Shown: positions 51,369-61,053 of the stretch, piece after piece
Layout of the letters: every line of letters begins with the position of its first letter
Position numbering within the stretch: position 1 is the first letter of the stretch
Origin: Pseudarthrobacter sp. C4D7
Lineage (GTDB): Bacteria > Actinomycetota > Actinomycetes > Actinomycetales > Micrococcaceae
Assembly: GCF_013359725.1 (NCBI RefSeq)
Contig: NZ_JABFMW010000001.1
Coordinates: 124,001 to 188,000, forward strand
DNA length: 64,000 nt
Direction of reading: 5' to 3'
The notes under the pieces: generated by a model
Told to the model about the DNA's origin: nothing
Databases searched by the model: none
Seen by the model: only the letters and a program-made list of their open reading frames with translations
Program-made: the position numbers and the translations under genes

Positions 51369-53081
51369 TTGTCCACCACCGCCACTCTGGCAACCCTGTC
51401 CGACTCTGACCGTCTGGCCGACCCCAACTGGTGGCGCCAGGCCTCCGTGTACCAGATCTACCCCCGCAGCTTCGCCGACTCCAACGGCGACGGCATCGGC
51501 GACCTGAAGGGCATCACCGCCAAGGTCCCGTACCTGAAGACGCTGGGGATCGACGCCGTCTGGCTCAGCCCGTTCTACCCCTCCGCGCTCGCCGACGGCG
51601 GCTACGACGTGGATGACTACCGCGACGTCGACCCCAAGCTGGGGACCCTGGCCGACTTCGATGACATGGCCAAGGCCCTGCACGAAGCCGGCATCAAGCT
51701 GATCGCGGACATCGTCCCCAACCATTCCTCGAACCGCCACAAGTGGTTCCAGGAGGCGCTGGCGTCCCCCAAGGGCTCCCCGGCCCGGGACCGCTACATC
51801 TTCCGTGACGGCAAAGGCCCCAACGGCGAGTTCCCGCCGTCGGACTGGGATTCCGTGTTTGGCGGGCCGGCGTGGGAGCGCATCACCGAACCGGACGGTA
51901 CGCCCGGGCAGTGGTACATGCACATCTTCGCCAAGGAGCAGCCGGACCTGAACTGGTCCAACCGGGAAATCCGTGACGACTTCCTCAAGACCCTGCGATT
52001 CTGGTCGGACCGCGGCGTGGACGGCTTCCGCGTTGACGTGGCGCACGCCCTCACCAAGGACCTCACCGAGCCCCTGCTCTCCAAGCTGGAACTGAGCGCC
52101 GCCAACACCGGCGTGGACGGATTCGACGACGGGTCGCACCCGTTCTGGGACCGGGACGAAGTCCACGAGATCTACGCCGAATGGCGCGAAGTGTTCAACG
52201 AGTACAACCCGCCGCGGACCGCCGTCGCCGAGGCCTGGGTCCACGCCACCCGGCGGGCCCGCTACGCCAGCCCGCAGGGCCTGGGCCAGGCATTCAACTT
52301 CGACCTGCTCCAGGCAGACTTTGACGCCGCCGAGTTCAAGGAAATCATCACCCGCAACCTCGCCGAGGCAGCGGCCACCGGCGCCTCCTCCACCTGGGTG
52401 TTCTCCAACCACGATGTGGTGCGCCATGCCACCCGCTACGGCCTGCCGCAGGTGGCCAAGGAGAAGGCCGGTGCCAAGGGCCAGGACGGCAAGGACTGGC
52501 TGCTGGCCGGCGGACCCAAGGACCAGCTGGACGTTGAACTCGGTGAACGCCGCGCCCGCGCCGCCACCTTGCTGATGCTGGCTGTCCCCGGCTCCGCATA
52601 CCTGTACCAGGGCGAGGAACTGGGCCTGCAGGAAGTGGCCGAGATTCCCGAATCGGAGCGCCAGGATCCATCCTTCTTCCGCAACAAAGGTGTGGAGATC
52701 GGCCGCGACGGCTGCCGTGTCCCGCTGCCGTGGAAGGTTGAAGGCACGTCCTTCGGATTCGGCGACGGCGGCTCCCACCTGCCGCAGCCGGACTGGTTCA
52801 GCAAGTACGCCGTCGAGGCCCAGGACGGTACCGAGGGTTCAACCCTGGAGCTGTACCGCAAGGCCCTGAAGCTGCGTCGCGAGCTGCTGACGGATGAAGG
52901 CCTCGAATGGGTTGGGAACGCCAACCCGGACGTCCTGCACTTCAAGCGTGCCAACGGGTGGCAGTCGGTCACCAACTTTGGGGCCACCTCCGTGGACCTG
53001 CCTGCCGGGGAAGTCCTGGTCAGCAGCGGCCCGCTGGAGGACGGCAAGCTGCCGGCCAACACCACCGCATGGCTGCGCTGA
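51369..53081 (+). CDS. Alpha-glucosidase (GH13, oligo-1,6/maltase type)
   Basis: This GH13 alpha-glucosidase has 570 residues and hydrolyses small alpha-glucosides such as maltose or isomaltose in the cytoplasm. Catalytic residues are Asp223 (GFRVDVAHA), Glu288 (AEAWV) and Asp349 (FSNHDVVRH). QIYPRSFADSNGDGIGDLKG is the typical N-terminal TIM-barrel start. The translation start is a TTG at 51369 with AAAAGGG 8 bases upstream; no ATG or GTG suits better. It is divergent from the ROK regulator and 46 bases ahead of an aldo/keto reductase. Confidence 0.92.
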   Translation: MSTTATLATLSDSDRLADPNWWRQASVYQIYPRSFADSNGDGIGDLKGITAKVPYLKTLGIDAVWLSPFYPSALADGGYDVDDYRDVDPKLGTLADFDDMAKALHEAGIKLIADIVPNHSSNRHKWFQEALASPKGSPARDRYIFRDGKGPNGEFPPSDWDSVFGGPAWERITEPDGTPGQWYMHIFAKEQPDLNWSNREIRDDFLKTLRFWSDRGVDGFRVDVAHALTKDLTEPLLSKLELSAANTGVDGFDDGSHPFWDRDEVHEIYAEWREVFNEYNPPRTAVAEAWVHATRRARYASPQGLGQAFNFDLLQADFDAAEFKEIITRNLAEAAATGASSTWVFSNHDVVRHATRYGLPQVAKEKAGAKGQDGKDWLLAGGPKDQLDVELGERRARAATLLMLAVPGSAYLYQGEELGLQEVAEIPESERQDPSFFRNKGVEIGRDGCRVPLPWKVEGTSFGFGDGGSHLPQPDWFSKYAVEAQDGTEGSTLELYRKALKLRRELLTDEGLEWVGNANPDVLHFKRANGWQSVTNFGATSVDLPAGEVLVSSGPLEDGKLPANTTAWLR

Positions 53082-53127
53082 TGGGGCCGGGCCCGACGCC
53101 GGCCCACCCGATGCAGGCAGGAGCTTG

Positions 53128-54069
53128 ATGCAGGAGGTCATCTACGGATGCATGGGACTGGGCGGCAGCTGGTCTGACGAGCCGCATGGCGATGACCATG
53201 TGGACCAGGCCGCTGCTGCCGTCCAGGCCGCCCTGGAGGCCGGCATCACCTTGTTCGACCATGCCGACATTTACCGGAACGGCAAGTCCGAGGCCGTGTT
53301 CGGGGAGGTGCTGGCCGCCACCCCGGGCCTGCGGGAGCGGATCCGGCTGCAGACCAAGTGCGGTATCCGGCTGAACGAGCGCGGCCTGCAGACCCACTAT
53401 GACCTTAGCCGGGAGGCCATCCTGGAACGGGTCAACGGCAGCCTCGAACGGCTGCGGACCGACTACGTGGACGTGCTCCTGCTGCACCGCCCGGACCCGC
53501 TGGCGGACCCGGCGGAGGTGGCAGCCGCCGTCGGGCAGCTCATGGCCGAAGGCAAAATGCGCCAACTGGGCGTGTCCAACATGTCCGCGGCGCAGATCGA
53601 CCTGCTGCAGGACCGGTTGGAGACCCCCGTGGTGGCCAACCAGCTGGAGATGAGCCTGCTCAAGCGGGCATGGCTGGAAAGCCAGGTCCTGGTCAACCAC
53701 CCGGAACACCTGGACTACAGCTTTCCGCACGGCACGCTGGAGTACTGCATGCGCCACAACATCACCCTGCAGGCTTACGGGGCGTTGGCCAAGGGCGCTT
53801 ACACCGGTGCTGAGCCGGAGAGCCCCACGCCGGCCGGGGCCGCCACCGCGGGGCTCGTGGCAGAACTGGCGGAAACCTACGGGGCCACCGGAGAAGCCAT
53901 CCTCCTGGGCTGGCTGATGAAGCATCCGGCAGGGATCGCCCCGGTCATCGGCACGGCTAACCCGGACCGGATCCGGGCCTGCGCAGGCGCCGGGCAGGCG
54001 GCGCAGGACCTGACCCGTGCCGACTGGTACAAACTCTGGGTCACCGCGCGGGGCAGCAACATTCCCTGA
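53128..54069 (+). CDS. Aldo/keto reductase (YdhF-like)
   Basis: This NADPH aldo/keto reductase has 313 residues and a TIM-barrel fold. The catalytic Asp and Tyr are Asp44 and Tyr49 in TLFDHADIYRNGKSE. The region LERVNGSLERLRTDYVDVLLLHRPDP and the NADPH-binding end PVIGTANPDRIRAC fit the YdhF group. The ATG at 53128 has CAGGAGC upstream. It lies 46 bases after the alpha-glucosidase, so a role with sugar aldehydes or ketones is possible but unproven. Confidence 0.87.
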   Translation: MQEVIYGCMGLGGSWSDEPHGDDHVDQAAAAVQAALEAGITLFDHADIYRNGKSEAVFGEVLAATPGLRERIRLQTKCGIRLNERGLQTHYDLSREAILERVNGSLERLRTDYVDVLLLHRPDPLADPAEVAAAVGQLMAEGKMRQLGVSNMSAAQIDLLQDRLETPVVANQLEMSLLKRAWLESQVLVNHPEHLDYSFPHGTLEYCMRHNITLQAYGALAKGAYTGAEPESPTPAGAATAGLVAELAETYGATGEAILLGWLMKHPAGIAPVIGTANPDRIRACAGAGQAAQDLTRADWYKLWVTARGSNIP

Positions 54070-54180
54070 CCGCCGCTGGCTTGGCAAAGCAGCGGATTGA
54101 CAGGGCCTCCGGCCCGGCGCACGATTCAAGCACGCGCCGGTATCACTGGTGGTGCAGGGGCGCCCGTCGATGGGGTTTTC

Positions 54181-57147
54181 ATGTCCTCTGTTTTGGCATC
54201 CCCCGCACTTCCCGGGTACGCGGGCAGGCTGCTCCGGTGGAAGTCGGCCACGGTTGTTTCGGCCATGGTGGCGCTCTGGGTCACCATGGCCGAAACAGAC
54301 AGGCTGGTGGCGGGCGCAGTTCCTTCCGGCAGCGGTGCAAGCCGCACGGTGTCCGGGCTCCAGAGCCCGGACGCTGCCGCCCTCGCCGATTCGTGGACCC
54401 TCTGGCAAGGGCTTCCGCAGCCGGAGGCCGCTGAACTCGGCCGGTACCTGCAGGCCTATGCGGTGGCGGACGCACTCTTCGCCCTTGCCTACTTCACCCT
54501 TCTCTGGCAGACGCTGCGCCAATACAAATGGCTGCGGGGACTGGTGGTTGCCGTGCTGGGATCCGAGCTGGGGGAGTCCGTTGCACTGTCCCATCTGTCC
54601 ACCCATTTTCATGACGGGGGCGCCGCCCAGGTGCTGGCCGTGCTTGCCATGGCCAAATGGGCCTTGCTTGCCCTTCTGCTCATCTCGGTTTTCTACTACC
54701 GCATGCTGCGGCGCCTCATGGCGGTGTGGCTCCGGCGCACCCGCCAGGCCGTCCTCCTGCAGCGCCTGAGCGTCGTCGCGGTCCTGGCCGTTGCAGCCAT
54801 GGCACTGATCCCCATCCCGGGCGTCAGCGACCAGCTCCCGGACGCCCAGCGTGCGTGGGCGCCGGAAGGGCTGGCTGCGCCGCACTGGTGGCTTGCCGTC
54901 CTGGTGGCGCTGGCAGGAAGTGCGGGACTGTTCGTCCTGGGCCGGCGGCGGTCAGAGCTGGCTTGGGCGCTGTATGTCACCCGCGTGCCGAAGCAGCAGG
55001 CGGAGCTGGTGTGGTGGTGGTACGGGCCCGCCCTGCTGGTTGGCGGGCTCATCCTGGCAGCGGCAATGGGGCGGATTCCGTTGCCTCCATCCCCGTGGAT
55101 GCTGCCCTTCCTTGCCGTCCCTGCCATCGTGGCGCTCCTGACGCTGCTGCTGGGCGGAAAGTATCCGTCAACGCTGCCCCGCCCGTGGCCACGGGATGAG
55201 CCCCGGGCCATTACCGCCTGGCGCTGCGGGGACGTCCTGGCATGCTCTTTCCTGGTCGTTTCCGGGGTGGCGCTCATCCGCACCTTCACCGGACCGGTGC
55301 TGCTGGGGGCCGCGAACGGCGGGCAGGGGCCGTACGGATGGTCGGCACTGTTCCTTGCCATCGGGTGGCTGGTGGTGCTGGCCGCATTCCCCGCCATGTC
55401 AGCCTTCCTAGGCCGGACCTGGCGTATCGTGACCGGCACGGTGCTTTCCGGAATTCTTGACCCCACCACCCCCGCAACACCGGCAGCTACCCGCGCGTCC
55501 TACCTGACGCTGGTCTTTGCCGCCGTGGCCATGCTGTTCCTCCTGACCCGCCCCGCTGAAACGACGCGCTTCCTCGGCGTGCCGGCCACCGCCGTCGTCT
55601 GCGTCCTTGCCTGGACAGTGGTGGTGGGTTTCCTGGTGATCCAGCTGCAGCAGCAGCGGGCCGTGTGGACCTTTGAAAAGCTCGGGCTGCGCGCCAATCC
55701 CATTGTCAGCCTGGTCCTGCTGGTCATTACCGTCACGTCACTGGGCGGAGGCGACCCGAGAATCCACTCCATCCGCCAGGCGGAGGGCAGCCCGGTCCGG
55801 ACGACGCGCCCCGCCGTGCCCACCTACGTGGACCAGTGGCTCGCCGCGAACGGGGGCTGCCAAGTAGCCGTCCCCACTGCCGCAGGCACCGTGAACGTCA
55901 GGCCGGTGGTCTTCGTGGCGGCCCAGGGCGGCGGGATCCGCGCCGCGTCCTGGACTGCCGACGCCCTGGGCAGGCTGGCCGGCATTCCCTGCGGAGCCCA
56001 GTCCGTCATCCTCTCCAGCGGCGTCAGTGGAGGCTCGCTCGGGCTGGTGGTCACCCAGCTTTACGGACCTGGCGAAAGCGCGGTGGCGGTGGTGGACCGG
56101 CTGGCGGGCCCGGAAGCGCTCGCGGCCGGCGTGGCAGGGGCACTGGCCGGGGACCTGGTGGCCGGCGGCACGGATGTCCTGGTGGGCACCGGACCGGCCA
56201 CCGCTGCGGGGGCCGCCTGGCAGGACAGGGCCGGGGCAATGGAGCGGACCTGGGAACTCGCAGCCGGCCGGCTGGCCGAGGCGTGGGAACCGGCAGACCC
56301 AGCCAACGGGCGCACCGGTGCGCTGGTCCTGAATTCCACCGCAGCGGGCATTGGCTGCCGGCTGCTCATCAGCCAGCTGGATCTGTCGGGGGCAGCGGGC
56401 ACCCAGTCCGGCTACGTGGCCCAGGGTGCCGTGCCCCGGAATGAAAGCTGCCGCGAGGGCCCGGCGCCGCTGTCCATCGACCTCCTTGCCGGCGACGCCT
56501 GCCCGCTGCACCTGTCCTGGTCAACCGCGGCCATGCTGTCCGCCCGTTTCCCCATCATTTCCCCGGCCGGCCGCATCCCGTACCGGAACGACGGGGAGTG
56601 CGGCCCGGACCACGCCTACCAGGCCATCGACGGCGGATATTCCGAGGGCTCCGGCCTGGGCACCATCCGCGACCTCTGGCCGATGTTCCGGGATGCGCTC
56701 ACACTGCACAACAGCCGGCTTCCCGACGGCCAGCCGTTTGCCGTACCCGTATTCCTGTATCTGCAGAACTCAGCCGGCTCCGACGTGGTGGCCCGGCCGC
56801 CCGCGCTGGCCGGGGAATTCGCCGTCCCGCTGCTGGGCATCAGCGCCAAAAACCTTCAGTCCGAGGCCACCAGCTGGATTCAAAGGCTCGACGCCGACGC
56901 GGATGTCTGCCCCTCCGCGGCGGAGCTGTGCGCGGCTGCGGAAGCATCATTCTCAGCGGGCATCGGCGGCAGCACGGTCCGGGTGTCCCCGGCCAGCCGC
57001 CCGGCCCTCGACCCGCCGCTGGGCTGGACGCTGTCGCCGCTGAGCCGGGAACGGCTGCAGCAGGCAATGGACGCGGAGACGACCTGCCCTTCTTCCGCTG
57101 CGCAGTGCCCGGCTTTTGCGCGGTTGCTGGCTGCGCTGCGGGGCTGA
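54181..57147 (+). CDS. Large integral-membrane protein fused to a patatin-like hydrolase
   Basis: This protein of 988 residues combines a membrane module with a serine hydrolase. Residues ~1-555 have about ten hydrophobic segments separated by short loops, with no family I recognise. The C-terminal half is patatin-like: the oxyanion loop QGGGIRAAS at ~582-590, the nucleophile Ser616 in SGVSGGSLG, and the Asp of the dyad, Asp817, in IDGGYSEGSG. WSTAAMLSARFPIISP is the typical middle block. Patatins are phospholipases or acyl hydrolases. ATG 54181 is chosen over a TTG at 54097. It stands alone with no clear operon. Whether the hydrolase faces the cytosol or the outside cannot be decided here. 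Confidence 0.8.
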   Translation: MSSVLASPALPGYAGRLLRWKSATVVSAMVALWVTMAETDRLVAGAVPSGSGASRTVSGLQSPDAAALADSWTLWQGLPQPEAAELGRYLQAYAVADALFALAYFTLLWQTLRQYKWLRGLVVAVLGSELGESVALSHLSTHFHDGGAAQVLAVLAMAKWALLALLLISVFYYRMLRRLMAVWLRRTRQAVLLQRLSVVAVLAVAAMALIPIPGVSDQLPDAQRAWAPEGLAAPHWWLAVLVALAGSAGLFVLGRRRSELAWALYVTRVPKQQAELVWWWYGPALLVGGLILAAAMGRIPLPPSPWMLPFLAVPAIVALLTLLLGGKYPSTLPRPWPRDEPRAITAWRCGDVLACSFLVVSGVALIRTFTGPVLLGAANGGQGPYGWSALFLAIGWLVVLAAFPAMSAFLGRTWRIVTGTVLSGILDPTTPATPAATRASYLTLVFAAVAMLFLLTRPAETTRFLGVPATAVVCVLAWTVVVGFLVIQLQQQRAVWTFEKLGLRANPIVSLVLLVITVTSLGGGDPRIHSIRQAEGSPVRTTRPAVPTYVDQWLAANGGCQVAVPTAAGTVNVRPVVFVAAQGGGIRAASWTADALGRLAGIPCGAQSVILSSGVSGGSLGLVVTQLYGPGESAVAVVDRLAGPEALAAGVAGALAGDLVAGGTDVLVGTGPATAAGAAWQDRAGAMERTWELAAGRLAEAWEPADPANGRTGALVLNSTAAGIGCRLLISQLDLSGAAGTQSGYVAQGAVPRNESCREGPAPLSIDLLAGDACPLHLSWSTAAMLSARFPIISPAGRIPYRNDGECGPDHAYQAIDGGYSEGSGLGTIRDLWPMFRDALTLHNSRLPDGQPFAVPVFLYLQNSAGSDVVARPPALAGEFAVPLLGISAKNLQSEATSWIQRLDADADVCPSAAELCAAAEASFSAGIGGSTVRVSPASRPALDPPLGWTLSPLSRERLQQAMDAETTCPSSAAQCPAFARLLAALRG

Positions 57148-57260
57148 TCCGGTCCCCGGGAGCTGCGGCCGGCGGTCACAACCCGTTTAGTTCGTATTGA
57201 TCCTCACACGCGGGCCGTTTTCTTCGCCGTGCCGCGCGCAGGCCGGATACTGTAGAAACC

Positions 57261-58124
57261 ATGACGTCTACCATCGCCGCCGAAACCGTTAGGCCCGAAC
57301 GCAACATCCCCGCAGAGATCGCCCGTTCCTGGCTGCTGGTCAATGCAATGAAGCCCGAGCTCTTCGACCAGTCGGCCGTGTCCCGGGCAGACTCGATCAT
57401 CCTGGACATCGAAGACGCGGTGGACCCGTCGCAGAAGGACCAGGCCCGGGCCAACGTCATCGACTGGCTGACCGCCGGCGGCGAGGCCTGGGTGCGGATC
57501 AACGACGCCACCAGCCCCTTCTGGGCCGATGACCTCGCCGGACTCCGCGGCACCCCCGGCCTGCTCGGCGTGATGCTGGCCAAGACCGAGTCCGCGGACC
57601 AGGTCACCGAAAGCTACCACCGCATGGACGGCAAGACCCCCGTGATCCCGCTGGTGGAATCCGCCGTCGGCATCGAGGAAGCCAACAACATCGCCAAGGC
57701 ACAGGGCGCCTTCCGCCTGGCTTTCGGTTCCGGTGACTTCCGCCGCGATACCGGCATGGCCGCCACCCCCGAGGCCATGGCGTACCCGCGCGCCAAGCTC
57801 GTCGTCGCCAGCCGCGTAGGCAACCTGCCCGGCCCCATCGACGGACCCACCGTCGGTACCAACCACCCCATCCTGCGCGAGCAGACAGGCATCACGGTGA
57901 TGATGGGCATGACCGGCAAGCTCTGCCTGGCCATCGACCAGACCCCCGTGATCAACGAGGTCATCAGCCCCACGCCGTCGGACGTTGCCTGGGCCACCGA
58001 CTTCATGAACGACTTCGAAGCCAACGGCCGCGTCATCCGTGACGGCTCCGACCTGCCCCGCCTGGGCCGCGCCGAGAAGATCATGAAGCTCGCGGTAGCC
58101 TTCGGGGTGCAGCCCGCGCTGTAG
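57261..58124 (+). CDS. CitE-like HpcH/HpaI family CoA ester lyase
   Basis: This protein of the HpcH/HpaI aldolase/citrate-lyase beta family has 287 residues. Motifs include DSIILDIEDAVDPSQKDQAR, WVRINDATSPFW, and IPLVESAVGIEEANNIAKA with FGSGDFRRDTGM as the metal and CoA-binding parts. It lacks the alpha and gamma citrate lyase partners, so it is a stand-alone lyase (malyl-, citramalyl- or related CoA ester). It is followed after 25 bases by the DUF2797 gene. Confidence 0.88.
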   Translation: MTSTIAAETVRPERNIPAEIARSWLLVNAMKPELFDQSAVSRADSIILDIEDAVDPSQKDQARANVIDWLTAGGEAWVRINDATSPFWADDLAGLRGTPGLLGVMLAKTESADQVTESYHRMDGKTPVIPLVESAVGIEEANNIAKAQGAFRLAFGSGDFRRDTGMAATPEAMAYPRAKLVVASRVGNLPGPIDGPTVGTNHPILREQTGITVMMGMTGKLCLAIDQTPVINEVISPTPSDVAWATDFMNDFEANGRVIRDGSDLPRLGRAEKIMKLAVAFGVQPAL

Positions 58125-58149
58125 CGCCACCACCACATCAGGAGACCCC

Positions 58150-59091
58150 GTGACCGATACCCGCTATCTGGTCCACGGGGTCTTTTGGGATGGTCCGCCG
58201 GCGGCCACCCCCATTGACGACGGCGGCGCCCCGGTCCTGCGCCTGCAGTCACCGGCAGGGGACTTCCGGGAGCTCAGCCTCAGGCCGGGGAGCCGGCTCG
58301 GCCTCCACGTCGTGGAGCCCGGGAGGTTCTGCCTTGGCCACATCCAGGTCCAGTCAGCACGCTCGCGCCGCCACATCCTGTGCCACTCCGCCGCCCCCGC
58401 CGTGCGGGGCAAGCAATGCGAACGATGCTTCGTCCTGGACGAATCGCGCCTGATGCACGACTTCCATCGCGGCGGCAGGGTAACCCCCGGACTGCGGGAC
58501 TACCTGATGCAGGAACACTGGCTCTACGTCGCCACTTTTGCGGGAGGCACCACCAAGGTGGGAACGGCCTCGGGGCCCCGGAAATGGAACCGCCTTGCCG
58601 AGCAGGGAGCCGCGGCGGCCAGATATGTCGCCCGGGCGCAGGACGGCCGCGTGGTGCGGATCCTCGAGGACCTGGTGACGGCCCGGTTGGGGCTGACGCA
58701 GCAGGTGCGTTCGGCCGCGAAGGGGGAGGCCCTGCTCCAGCCGCTCCCGGCCGAGGCGCTGGACGCTGTCAATGCCGGAGCTGCCGGTGATGTGCGCGCA
58801 CTGCTGGCGGGCACCGCCGTCAACGGTTTCCAGACTGTGGAGGAGCAGTGGCTTCGGCCGGGACATGCTGACGCCCTCTTCGGCCGCAGTCCCCGCCACG
58901 CCTATCCGCACGCGTTGGACAGGGGACAGCACGGCTTCGATGTTGCGGCCATCAGCGGGGCCAATATCCTGGCCCGCCTGGATGGCACAGATGCCCGGTT
59001 CGTGGTCGACCTGTCCCGGCTGGCGGCCCGGACGGTCGTGCTGGGGGAGTACGCCTCGGAGGTGCCGGCGGTGCAGGAATCATTGTTCTGA
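58150..59091 (+). CDS. DUF2797 protein
   Basis: This DUF2797 protein of 313 residues starts at the GTG at 58150 with GGAGACC upstream. An early cysteine-containing part resembles a zinc finger (FCLGHIQVQSARSRRHILC ... GKQCERCFVLDESRLMHDF), followed by GGTTKVGTASGPRKWNRLAEQGAAAA, the family core that resembles a GIY-YIG-like nuclease fold. Function is unknown. It lies 25 bases after the CitE-like gene and may be co-transcribed. Confidence 0.82.
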   Translation: MTDTRYLVHGVFWDGPPAATPIDDGGAPVLRLQSPAGDFRELSLRPGSRLGLHVVEPGRFCLGHIQVQSARSRRHILCHSAAPAVRGKQCERCFVLDESRLMHDFHRGGRVTPGLRDYLMQEHWLYVATFAGGTTKVGTASGPRKWNRLAEQGAAAARYVARAQDGRVVRILEDLVTARLGLTQQVRSAAKGEALLQPLPAEALDAVNAGAAGDVRALLAGTAVNGFQTVEEQWLRPGHADALFGRSPRHAYPHALDRGQHGFDVAAISGANILARLDGTDARFVVDLSRLAARTVVLGEYASEVPAVQESLF

Positions 59092-59150
59092 CCTCCGGGG
59101 TCCCGCGCCCGGTCCGCACGGGGTGCTTGCGGACTCGGTAGACTTGGACG

Positions 59151-59375
59151 GTGCTGAACGAATTCTGGGCCACCGCGCCCACCCGCTACAAAGTCCTGGT
59201 CTTCAGCGCGATGGGACTGATCGCCGTCGGCATCATCCTCAACCTGGTGGGGAACACCAGCGGCAACCAGACGCTGGCCATGGCTTCCCTGCCCCTGATC
59301 GGACTGGGGCTGGTCCTGCATGTTGTGGGCTTGGTGGTCCGCGGCCAGGCCATCCGCAGGAACCTCAGGCGCTAG
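59151..59375 (+). CDS. Small two-helix membrane protein
   Basis: This protein of 74 residues starts at the GTG at 59151. It has two hydrophobic helices (about 16-36 and 42-64), a short polar loop (GNTSGNQTLAMA) and a basic C-terminus (RGQAIRRNLRR). No family is recognisable, but the clean two-helix topology and the basic inside tail look like a real gene. Its end overlaps the convergent SulP gene by 11 bases. Confidence 0.65.
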   Translation: MLNEFWATAPTRYKVLVFSAMGLIAVGIILNLVGNTSGNQTLAMASLPLIGLGLVLHVVGLVVRGQAIRRNLRR

Positions 59376-61053
59376 CTGCCGCTGCGTTCCGCAGGACGTG
59401 GCTGCGGGCGTGTTCCACGGCGTCCGGGAGCTCCGCGAACAGGTGCTTGTGGTGGCGGAGGGAACGGATCACGCCCACATTGGTCACCAGGTCGAGATGG
59501 TCCGGCCGGACACCCTTGAGCAGGACCGTGATGCCGCGCAGCTCCAGCGCGGAGATGACCTCCACCAGGGCGTGCGCGCCGGTGGCGTCGAGCATCCGCA
59601 ACTGGGACAGCCTGATGATGGCCACCTGCACGTCCCTGACCTCGCTGATCTCCTGGAGGATGCGTTCCGCGGCGCCGAAGAACATGGCCCCGTCCAGGCG
59701 GAAGAGTGCGATGTGTTCGTCTCCCTTGGCCGGTGGACCGGGGATCTCCTCGCGCTGCACGCCGCTGAGTGACGCGAAGGTGCGCAGGGCGAAGAGGGCC
59801 GCCGCTGCCAGCCCGATCTGGATGGCGACGATGAGGTCGAAGGCCACGGTAATGACGGCCGTGAGGACGAAGACCGCGGCATCTGCCCGGGTGGAGCGCA
59901 GGATGGCTGTGACGGTGCGCCGCGAGACCATCCGGACGGCCGTGACCATGAGAACTCCGCCCAGGGCCGCCAGCGGGATGCGGCTGACCATCCCGGATGC
60001 CAGATAGGTGATCCCCAGCAGCACCACCGCATGCACCGCTGCGGCCAGGCGGGTCCTGGCGCCGGACCGGACGTTGACCGCGGTCCGCGCAATGGCTCCC
60101 GTGGCCGGCATGCCGCCAAACAAGCCGGCAGCGATGGAGGCCAGTCCTTGTCCCATCAATTCCCGGTCGGGGCTGTAGGCGCCTGTCGGCCTGCCGTCCG
60201 GGCCGGCCATCCCGGCAGCCACCCGGGCTGAGAGCAGCGATTCGATGGCGGCGAGGACGGCGACAGCGACGGCGGGCATTGCCAGGCTGCCAAGGGCGGC
60301 CGGATCCAGGGCGGGAAGGGCCGGCGCCGGAAGGGAATGCGGCAGTGGGCCAATCCGTGGAACGTCCAGTTGGAGGATTTCGGCCGCGGTTGTTGCCAGG
60401 AGGACTGCCAGCAGGCTGGCTGGAAGGGCGCGGAACAACTTCTGCACCAGGACCATCACGACGGCGACTCCGGCCACCAGCGCGAGCGTCAGCACCACCG
60501 TTGGCGCGGCGGCGCCCGCTGCCGCCTCCACCGCGGCAAGGAGGGTGTTGTGCCCCGGCGTGCCGGACGTGCCGGTGGCCAGCGGAACCTGCTGGAGGAA
60601 AATGATGGCGGCAATCCCCAGCGTGAACCCTTCCACCACGGGCCAGGGGATGAAGGCCACGGCCCGGCCCAGGCCACTGAACCCCAAAGCGCAGACCAGC
60701 AGCCCCGCCATCAGGGACAAGAGGGCCACGCTGCCAATGCCGTGGACTGCCACCACCGGTGCCAGCACCACCACCATGGCGCCCGTGGGCCCGGAAACCT
60801 GTACCGGGGACCCACCCATGACAGCCGCCACCAGCCCGGCCACGATCGCCGTGATGAGTCCCGCCTCGGCGCCCACCCCGGAACTGACCCCGAACGCGAG
60901 GGCCAGCGGCAACGCCACAATGCCCACGGTGGCACCGGCCAGCAGGTCGGTGCGCCACGTGCCGGCTACACCCGCATAGTCCTTCCGCGACGGGAGGAAC
61001 CGGGTGATGCCCGTGGCGGGTGTGCCGGTGGCCGTGACCTGATGCGCGCTCAC
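59365..61053 (-). CDS. SulP-family anion transporter with STAS domain
   Basis: This SulP/SLC26 anion transporter has 562 residues and about twelve to fourteen helices. DLLAGATVGIVALPLALAFGVSSG starts the membrane domain and PVQVSGPTGAMVVVLAP is the SulP signature. A cytosolic STAS domain covers ~430-545 (VAIIRLSQLRMLDATGAHALVEVI). Substrates in the family are sulfate, bicarbonate or dicarboxylates, not resolvable here. GTG 61053 overlaps the ArsR-family stop by 4 bases, so it is co-transcribed with that repressor. Confidence 0.92.
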   Translation of the reverse strand: MSAHQVTATGTPATGITRFLPSRKDYAGVAGTWRTDLLAGATVGIVALPLALAFGVSSGVGAEAGLITAIVAGLVAAVMGGSPVQVSGPTGAMVVVLAPVVAVHGIGSVALLSLMAGLLVCALGFSGLGRAVAFIPWPVVEGFTLGIAAIIFLQQVPLATGTSGTPGHNTLLAAVEAAAGAAAPTVVLTLALVAGVAVVMVLVQKLFRALPASLLAVLLATTAAEILQLDVPRIGPLPHSLPAPALPALDPAALGSLAMPAVAVAVLAAIESLLSARVAAGMAGPDGRPTGAYSPDRELMGQGLASIAAGLFGGMPATGAIARTAVNVRSGARTRLAAAVHAVVLLGITYLASGMVSRIPLAALGGVLMVTAVRMVSRRTVTAILRSTRADAAVFVLTAVITVAFDLIVAIQIGLAAAALFALRTFASLSGVQREEIPGPPAKGDEHIALFRLDGAMFFGAAERILQEISEVRDVQVAIIRLSQLRMLDATGAHALVEVISALELRGITVLLKGVRPDHLDLVTNVGVIRSLRHHKHLFAELPDAVEHARSHVLRNAAAASA

